A stretch of 64,000 bases of DNA from Pseudopithomyces maydicus. Lineage: Eukaryota; Ascomycota; Dothideomycetes; Pleosporales; Didymosphaeriaceae. The DNA lies in NCBI GenBank assembly GCA_026873275.1, contig JANTUC010000014.1:806001-870000 (forward strand). The letters are read 5' to 3'. Positions 56,723 through 64,000 of this stretch are shown here, piece by piece. Made by a program: the position numbers and the translations under genes. Each line of letters starts with the position of its first letter. The first letter of the stretch is position 1. The notes under the pieces are model-generated. The model saw only the letters and a program-made list of their open reading frames with translations, made no database searches and was not told the origin of the DNA.

Positions 56723-58032
56723 TATGTGAGGAGCTCAGCGCCTGTCTTCGTCGCTCGTGGCCGGCGTGGGGGGCGGTTCGGGGGATGACGACAGCGTGTG
56801 GTGGCTCGAAGGTTTTGCGGCGTCTGCGGAATCCCTTCCGAGCGCGGGCACTAAGCTTCCTTTCACTCCGCAACAACTTCAGGCACACCCGGGCACCCAC
56901 ACGTTCACGCTCACTTACACGTAGGCACGCTCAAGCTCTCAACTCAAAACTGCACATGCTTTTAGGGCTATATAATCATACATTGACAAGGCCACCGTCA
57001 TCAGCACTTGGTCGTCATCCGCCTCTTAAACACAATCTCTCTCTTGCGCCAGCCGTGATCCGTGACCCATCATCCGTGACCCATCATCCATGACCCATCA
57101 TTCATACATCCGTTAAGCCCCTCCAGTTGTATGCTGAACCACCACAGCACAACAAAAAAGGGTATGTCCATCCATAGTTTTTTTTACCAATGCTCCGTGC
57201 CCGTGCGCGTACATTCCCAAGAGAGCGAGTAGACAGAGAGAGAGAGAGAGTCCATACATTTCCGTGGCAGATCCCGCTCGGCCCAGCCCCCATAGTACCT
57301 GTGACATGCCTTTCCCAGATGCCACCCCACGCTAAATAATGAAACATTAAGACAATACGAGACATGGAAATAGGGATATATGGGGAGAAGATAGGAAACA
57401 AAATATAAAAGATCGCTCATGCAAGTCATCCATCAGGTCTTGACATGACAAAAGCGCTTGTGCAGGAATAAGTATGCTGTTCAGGGAAGAAGCCGAAATT
57501 GAAGCCCGAACATGGGCTGGAAAAAGGGGAAACGTATCCGACCCGGCCAGCTTGTGCCGTGAGTGGCAAGCAGCGCCCTGATGCGCAGTGCGTAGGATGC
57601 GATCATCGCGCAATCATGCGCCCTTTCTCCATGCCGCCCGTTTGCCTACGGTGTCATGCTGCAAGCAAACCATGTCCGTGCGTGGTTCGGGCGATACAGG
57701 GCTGCCATTGGCCGTATACGTGTCAGCGTCCTTCATCCATTCGAATGAAAATGTGCTTTGTTGTTAGTATGTTGAGCTAATAATCGGGGGTGTTTGTGTG
57801 TTTGTGTGTGTGCGTGTGAGAGCGGGGTCCGATGCGGGCAAGGCTACTACTATTGAGCAAGCCTGGGACCAGCGACTTGTCGAGCTCCGGTCAAAAAGCC
57901 GTGACAAATTGCAGCGGGACTGCATCATTCCTCAATATCCGGCCGCATGTTGCGCTTGAACATCGGAATAGTAACCGCGGCTGCTTTCCATGCCTTGAAA
58001 GCGACCGCATGCCCCAACTTGCCAGGATCCGC
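56723..58032. other. intergenic region with simple repeats
   Basis: 1.3 kb between VIB-1 and SRPRB. It contains three to four copies of a 14-bp unit (GACCCATCATCCGT type) at about 57054-57100 and an (AG)n tract at 57234-57250. A GT-rich run lies near 57785-57815. No gene seen. Confidence 0.55.
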
Positions 58033-60720
58033 CTATGGCAGCTGGTCCTGGATATTCCTCTTTGATCCTCGACACGGGGGTACTGGACCTTCGATTTTGG
58101 GCTGTACCGCTTCGTAAATCGGAGCTGGATAATACTGGTAGTCGCTGTGCGATTGGATAATCTTAGCATCCTCGTCATCCGCCATATGATGATCTCCCAC
58201 GAAGCTCTCTACAGGCCCCCCACTGAGTGAGCTCGCGGAGCTGACCGAGTGGCTACCCATCGGGCTAGGATCTAGCGAGTAATTCGTGCCTCTGTATATG
58301 CCAGCACCGAGCCCCGATGAACCGCCGCCTGATAGACCGTTACGATAGCTAGTGGTATATTGCGTTGTTCCATTGGCGCCGTATCCATGGGGTCCTGTTC
58401 CAGACCCGCCACCGCTACCTGCACCACGAGAACCGGCCGGGTTCTGCGGTCCTTCGTGCGAGTAGTGGCTTGGGGATCTTCCCCGTACCACAACGGGATG
58501 GGAGGAACGCGCAGCGATCTTGAACCAGCGAGGCTCAGTGTCTCTCGAACCTCGAAGGTCGGCCCAGAGTTCGACTATGAGATGGTAATACTGCTGTTGC
58601 GCTCGACGTTTTCCATTGTTAGCGGTGGCGGATTTAAATTGTATTCGCTCGAACGTGTGCTGATGGCTGTTGTTGGTGTGGCTGGTGGGCGAAAACGATT
58701 GCTGTTCCTGATTTGCACCTTGAAAAGGGAGTATCGGCCCAGGTCCTGGACTCGACTGATGATAATTGTTCATATAACCATGTTCTCCATGTTTCCCTGG
58801 AGGCAGGGGTGCAAGGTCCACTTTTTTCATTTGAATTTGCGGCCCTTTGTCGCGTTTGGGTGTATGTTGGATCAACTCGATGGTTTTCCCACCGGAGCCA
58901 TCAACTGCTGCGGCCAACGATATGGCGAAAGCCTGAATTTGTTCCTGGGGCTTGCCATTCTTTTGGTTCAGATAGAGGCGGGCATTATTCGCCCATGGGA
59001 GTAGATTGAAATGAACATTGACCGCAAAGTAATTTCTGCGATAGCAAGTCCACACGCCTTCGGGAGACACGAAAAATCCTTTCTCCACCTTTGCATCAAT
59101 GTTGAGATTAACATTCTGTCCGTCGGCTGTTATGTCACCGTAGTTTTCCTGTGCATTGAATGGCGGGCTCTGTCCATCAGGCTGAGATTGGGTAGCATAG
59201 CTGCCTACAAGTCCGCTAGAGTAGGAGGTAGTCAAGGGCATGGCAGCAGCAACAACGCTTCTGGGTGTCTCGGGGAGAGAACCGTATCGAGGAATGTCGG
59301 AATGACGGGGCGAGAGGGCATGTGTATGTCGGGACAAGCCTGGCGTAGAAGTAGTATAATTATCCCGGGCCGCAGCACCCATGGACGGTGACACGGGATT
59401 GCCCATCCCTGGTGATCGTGCCGGAGGCAGCATAACCGATTGCGAAGGCTCAGTCCTACCGTGTAGCTGTCAGCTGTCATGCATTACGCTCCAGGTTTTA
59501 CAGGTACAAATGCGCCACATAGGCTACCTACATCATGGATGGTCGTCGAGTGGATGACATGCTACTGTATCCAAGCCCTGTGCTGTAAGTTGGAATGGAT
59601 AGGGGAGAATTGTAATAGTTGGAATGGGCACCAAAGGAGAAGGCCAGCTGCGATGATGAATTAGAGCTGGGCGATGCAGAGATGGACCCGGACCCTGTGT
59701 CGGAAAGAGCCGCACCAGTTTGATAGCTGTGAGTAGAGTTAGTCAACCCAACAGAAGCACGTTATCGCCGAGAGTGATGCCAGCGATAGTGATGTGTAAC
59801 GGTAGAGTAGGTGGCACGGTGTAAGTTGGCAAGCTGCGGCCAGGCTTGTCGTGTGATCAATGTGACAGACCGGCTGGCTGGAAAAGCTAGGTGCACCATG
59901 CGTCCGGAACGTGTGTGACAGGAGGCATCAAGTAGACGTGTTTGTTTCGGCGGTCGTGGAAGCCAGAGCTTGGGCAGCACCAGGCGAAGAGGCGTCGAGG
60001 CAAGCATGGACTGGGGGCCGCAGGGCAAGGCAACACTGCGGAGCCCGGCATGCCGACCGGAACGAAAAGAGCCAATGAGAAGGGAAACTTACGGTGCTTC
60101 GGGACGATGTGAATTGTAAGTCCCTCTGATGGAGCTTAGAGGTATGCCCGTCGCTGACTGGCCGAGCGTGCTGTCGCGCCTGAGGTGATCGGAAACGCCA
60201 GCTGCAAAGGGACTATGATGTGCATGTGGACCAATGTGGTCGAGGCATTCTTGCTCCGAAGAGAAGGGGTTTTCCGATGCCAATGGCAGAGAAGGTTGAA
60301 GCACTGCTTAGCTCGCGGGTCAGCCAATCAAACTAGGACAGGCAGCGCGTCGTTGGACAGAATGTAGGACAAAAACGGACAACGTGCACCCGTCGACGAT
60401 ATGAGTGCACGCGTGGGACGCGGTCGCACAAGGCTCCGCGATCGGGTGCAGAGGTGCCAGAGTGCACTACAGCAGAGGGGCGAGAACAGCGGACCCACAG
60501 TGTGTGTAGCGGTAAATAGAAGGGAAAGGAAACAGGGTGCAGGGCTCGCAGACCAATATAAGAAAAGCGCGGAGGAATGTGGAATATGTGGAAGAATGCG
60601 GAGAAGGGCGCCAGTTTATGGGAAGGCAGAGTGCGGCGCGCGTGGAGGGCTCTGAGGGTTTGTGCTCCTGGACGGACAGGGTGTGCGATGTGCGTTTAAG
60701 GCTGACTTACCTTGGTTCAT
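58033..60720 (-). CDS. NDT80/PhoG-like transcription factor, VIB-1/XprG type
   Basis: Exons 60720-60711, 60303-60093, 59726-59532 and 59455-58033 give 612 residues. Introns are 407, 366 and 76 bp. The first exon would be ATG AAC CAA G at a GTAAGT donor; its phase joins cleanly to the CTAAGCAG acceptor at 60304, giving MNQVLQPSLPLASENPFSSE. The Ndt80-type DNA-binding domain covers about residues 230-480 (EKGFFVSPEGVWTCYRRNYF, FNLLPWANNARLYLNQ, QQQYYHLIVELWADLRG, RSSHPVVVRGRSPSHY). The flanks are Ser/Gly/Pro-rich. In Neurospora VIB-1 is needed for heterokaryon incompatibility and for secreted proteases; Aspergillus XprG controls proteases under starvation. The same roles are inferred here. Exons 2-4 are well supported; exon 1 is less certain. 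Confidence 0.82.
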
Positions 60721-63700
60721 ATTGCAGACGCAGCCGCACCAGCAAGGCCTTCAGGACGCCCGTTACGGCCCTGGCGGTCGCTCACTGCGATTGCTTCCTT
60801 CAAAGGCCGCCCGGGGGAAGCGAATCTCACGCCTCAGCTCCTTCGCTCGCTGCAAAATCCGAGGTGCTGGGACTGCGTTCAACGGCGTCGGCTGTGGCGA
60901 GCTTCCTGGTCGCTGACGGCGCTTATGGGGGTTGCTATTTGTTGCTGCTGCGGAGGGTGATATCCCGGCCGCGCTCGCGGCGTGAGTGCAAGTACGGCGG
61001 CGGCGGAGGACCTCGTTCTGGCGCAGCAACGAGCTCTCCAGTCGCGTCGACTGCCGTTGTTGGCTCGCTTGAAGGGAATCCGGGGGTTTAGCCGGACAGC
61101 AAGGGGCGGGATGGGTTGGGATCCTCGATTAGCTGCCGCTGCCTGTTGATGGAGTGTGGCTGCCGAATCCGTTAATGCTCAATGCTGGAGCTGGGCGTGG
61201 AGTATGCCGTGAAGGACCCCGGCCAGGGCGCGCACCGCAATGCGCACTTTATCCAGCAGATTGGGTTCGTGATGCGCGCGCTGCTCTTTCTCACCACACC
61301 GACTCGTCGACAAGACCGACGGTCGGAACGCTTAGTCACAAGGCTAGCAGGAGGCGGTGACGAGCAATCGACAGATGGGCAGTTTGGCCTCGGATTGCTC
61401 CCTCGAAGCCCAGGCGTGGGGACGGCACGCGAACCTTAAGCTCCAACGCTCGCCAGGGCGACACCTCAGGCCGTCAGGTGGGCTTTGCTTCTTCCCGTCT
61501 CCACAGATCTCGAATTGCGCGATGCAGGCGCACAGACAGGCACTGGTCTGCTAGCCGACCCTGGTACCTGGCGGCTGCGACGTCGGTCGTGAGATGGCGG
61601 GCGCTGTCGAGACTCTTGCTGTGACCTGTCAGGCTCGTAGGCTGCCAAGGGCCTGTCGCAATCTGGTTGAAACTTACATGCAAGTCCTGCAGCTGCCCAA
61701 AAGGAAGCGCGTGGCGCCCACTGCTTTCGAGAGTGGCTGTTTCAACGGGGGGCGCTGACTTGTCACTTGTCGTCGAGTCCTTAGCGACGTTCGCGTAGGC
61801 CGGGTTCGCGGATCTGGTGGTGCTGGTGGTGCTGCTGCTGGTCGACGTCGTTTGCAGCAGCGGCGGGGGTGGCAGGTGCGAAGCCACTCCAGCTGTTGGT
61901 CGTGTGATGGGCAGCTGCTTGAGAGGAGGGTCTGGCGGGACAGTAGCGATGTCTGGAGGGGCGTACAGAGGGTTGGCTTTGGTCGAGGAGAGACGAGCAC
62001 TGAGATATATGCACTTTGCCTACGATCCCCTAACGGCTTAACGGCTTCCTGCTCGTAGCCTGGTTGCACAAGGCCGCCAGGACCAGCAAAGTCCCGTGAC
62101 CTTTGTTCTCGAAGATGCTTGGTAGTTGGTAGGCTATCGGAACCACCGCACGGAGAGAACAATGGAAGGTGGTGACGGGACCCGGGGGCTGGGGATTGAG
62201 AAGCCACAAACGGAGAATAGATGACGACGGAGAATTAATCTGGAGATCAGGAGACGATGCAGGACTGGACAGGCGGGTGTGGATGGGGGGCATGGACAGA
62301 CAGGGCCGGTACAAGTACAGAGCACTCGGGGCTAGAGATTGATACAGGACAGACAGGGGCTTGGACGAGGTTGATCGGGTTGTTTGACTGGAAGGAGAAG
62401 TGCCTACCAAGATGGTAGCTTGGATGCATCTCTCACGGTGATGGATCAAGATTCAGCCCCAGAGCAAATGATGCGTATCGCGCGGCTCAGACCATTGCCG
62501 TTCTCTAGCACCACGGTAGCATTGGCAAGCTGCAGCAGCGACCATTTCCCTTTGCGGCTTCTCTATATCTCCGATGCCAGGGAGAAGCGATGTGCACCAG
62601 GGCCCAGGCTCGCATCTTTCTCGAAAGGTTCGGCGGCCCACGCATCGCTTTGCATTCCTTGCGCCAGGCCTTGGAGGTAGTGGGGACGGGGCCCGCAGCA
62701 GGGCGAGGGGATTGGCTCGCCTGGCACATCACTCTCCCGTGCAGCGACGCAGGAACATTGGCCACGACACGGCGCTCCATGGGGCGACTCGACACGGCAG
62801 CACACATCCAGCAGCTTGGGTCCGCGATGTTTCATCTGGGCCAGCACCCATGCAGCGAACAGATGATCGCGCGGCAAGCCAAAGGGGATAGCGCTGGCCG
62901 GAGGCGTTGCTGGGCGCGCCACGGGCCGCGAGCCGCTATACTACTGAAGCGGTAGTAGCTGTGCTAGCAGGCTGGCCGTGGCGGCCGTTAGCTGTCACGG
63001 CCGCTCAGCGAGTGGGCAGGCAGCAGAGGGGCCTGGAGGGGGGGAGGAGAACCCCGCCAGCCAAGCGGGGCGCGGTGGGGGTGCCAGGTGGAGACGGAGG
63101 AGGGAGAGAAGGAGGAGCAGGAGAGGAGGAGGAGGTGGTGGTGGTGGTGGTGGAGGTGGTGCCGCTGCTTCTGCTGGTGCCGCCGCCGCCGCCGCCGCTG
63201 CTGCTGCTTGGGTAGGGGGGTGGTGGTAGCGGTGGTGGTGGTGGTGGTGGGGGGCAGCAGGACAGGGCAGCCTGGCAGGCAGGCAGGCTGGCAGGCAGGC
63301 GAGCGGGCGAGAATGCAACCCTTCGGCTGGAGGGTCGAGTTAGAGCAGCTGCGCCATGATCCGGGCTCCCAGTGAAGGCGGGCCCGGCAGGGTGGTAGGC
63401 TGCGCAACGCTCCGAAAGCAGCGCGCGCAGGACGAGTGGGCAGGGTGGTGGGCGGGCTGGGGCCAGTCGTATTCCAGGGCTCGCGGCGGGGGCGTGACGA
63501 GGTGCCTGCGAGGTGCTTCGGCGGGCGGCAGGCTGCGCAGCGAGCGTCTCGGCGGCGCGCTGCGAACGGTGAGGGTGAGGGTGACGAGAAAGAGCGAGCC
63601 TCTCCCTTGCGTCCGATCCGCGGTCAGAGGGCAGGCGCGAGGTGTTGTGAGGAAGGAGCGAATCGTGACGTGCAGCCCGCGGTTGCTCCTTCCCGCGCCA

Positions 63701-63734
63701 TCCTGATCCACCCTAGCGCCCTCCCTCCACACAG
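60721..63734. other. long GC-rich region upstream of VIB-1
   Basis: 3 kb without a convincing gene. Several frames on both strands are open through base composition only. This could hold a long VIB-1 promoter and leader. Simple repeats lie near 63130-63310. Confidence 0.45.
63130..63310. repeat. GC-rich microsatellites
   Basis: Successive (GGT)n, (GCC)n/(GCT)n, (GGT)n and (GGCA)n tracts. Frames across it encode only homopolymers. Confidence 0.85.
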
Positions 63735-64000
63735 ACACGCCGCACCGCCGCCAGCTCAACACCACCGCCCGCGAGCCCAGCCCGCCAGCTCTGGTACCAG
63801 CTCACCAACCTCACCAGCGAGCCAGAGACGCTGCGCAGCCTCTCCTTGCTTCCCAGCACGCGCATATGTGACCTCGCCAGCCGCAGTCATGTGTTTCGCA
63901 CGTTGCGGCTGCCCGCCCTCGACCCCCTTCCCACACCCCCAGCCCGCGCCTGGATGCTGGATGGTCGCCTCACTGACCGCCAGTCCAACGCCCATCCGTG
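63735..64000 (+). other. possible partial coding region at right edge
   Basis: From an acceptor-like CACACAG at 63728-63734 a frame stays open to the window end without a start codon. The translation (RQLWYQLTNLTSEPETLRS, AWMLDGRLTDRQSNAHP) has a fairly balanced composition, unlike its neighbours. I cannot name a family, and the open frame may be chance in GC-rich DNA. Confidence 0.25.

Noticed and set aside
61474..62207. Minus-strand frames of 137 and 177 codons upstream of VIB-1
   Set aside because: Ser/Pro/Arg-rich with no family resemblance, several overlapping alternatives in other frames, and no splice link to VIB-1.

Overview
The window is nuclear DNA of a filamentous ascomycete (Pezizomycotina, most likely Dothideomycetes; the class is an inference). 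Evidence: dense genes with 45-100 bp GT-AG introns and CTAAC-type branch points, a NACHT-ankyrin STAND protein, a HET-domain protein, an OPT transporter, a ZNFX1/Hrr1-type helicase, a fused LeuC-LeuD isopropylmalate isomerase, and a VIB-1/XprG-type Ndt80 factor. No rRNA, CRISPR array or intact transposon was seen.

Layout: 0.4-9.4 kb carries the NACHT-ankyrin gene (-), an RBR ubiquitin ligase (+) and a HET-domain gene (+). 9.4-12.4 kb is gene-poor. 12.5-15.2 kb is an oligopeptide transporter in four exons; 16.6-22.9 kb a five-exon NFX1-type helicase. 23.3-35.5 kb is housekeeping: an orphan ORF (-), CDC73 (+), LEU1 (-), ALG7 (-), SEH1 (+), and a membrane-anchored hypothetical (+). 36.1-37.2 kb is a TATA-led region with canonical introns and three long perfect or near-perfect hairpins but no credible protein. 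Then come a small membrane protein (-), a zinc-finger protein (+), a HAUS6-like augmin subunit (-) and an HD-domain phosphohydrolase (+). 45.9-51.3 kb is a gene-free, highly diverged short-period tandem array with a four-monomer higher-order repeat. It is followed by CYS4 (-), SRPRB (-) and VIB-1 (-) with a long upstream region to the right edge.

Functional links: HET, NACHT-ankyrin and VIB-1 belong to families linked to fungal non-self recognition, though they lie far apart here. LEU1 and CYS4 are amino-acid biosynthesis, ALG7 and SRPRB act at the ER, SEH1 at the nuclear pore, HAUS6 on the spindle and CDC73 in transcription elongation.

The strongest unexplained signals are (1) the hairpin-per-exon region at 36.1-37.2 kb, with a duplicated hairpin whose arms changed in a pairing-preserving way, and (2) the 5.4-kb array with a 4 x 39 bp (about 158 bp) higher-order unit. 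A caution on quality: CDC73, HAUS6 and SRPRB contain apparent frameshifts, nearly all at C-runs of the coding strand, which look like homopolymer miscalls in the assembly. Exon boundaries were inferred by eye from splice consensus, frame continuity and family knowledge; nothing was aligned or searched.
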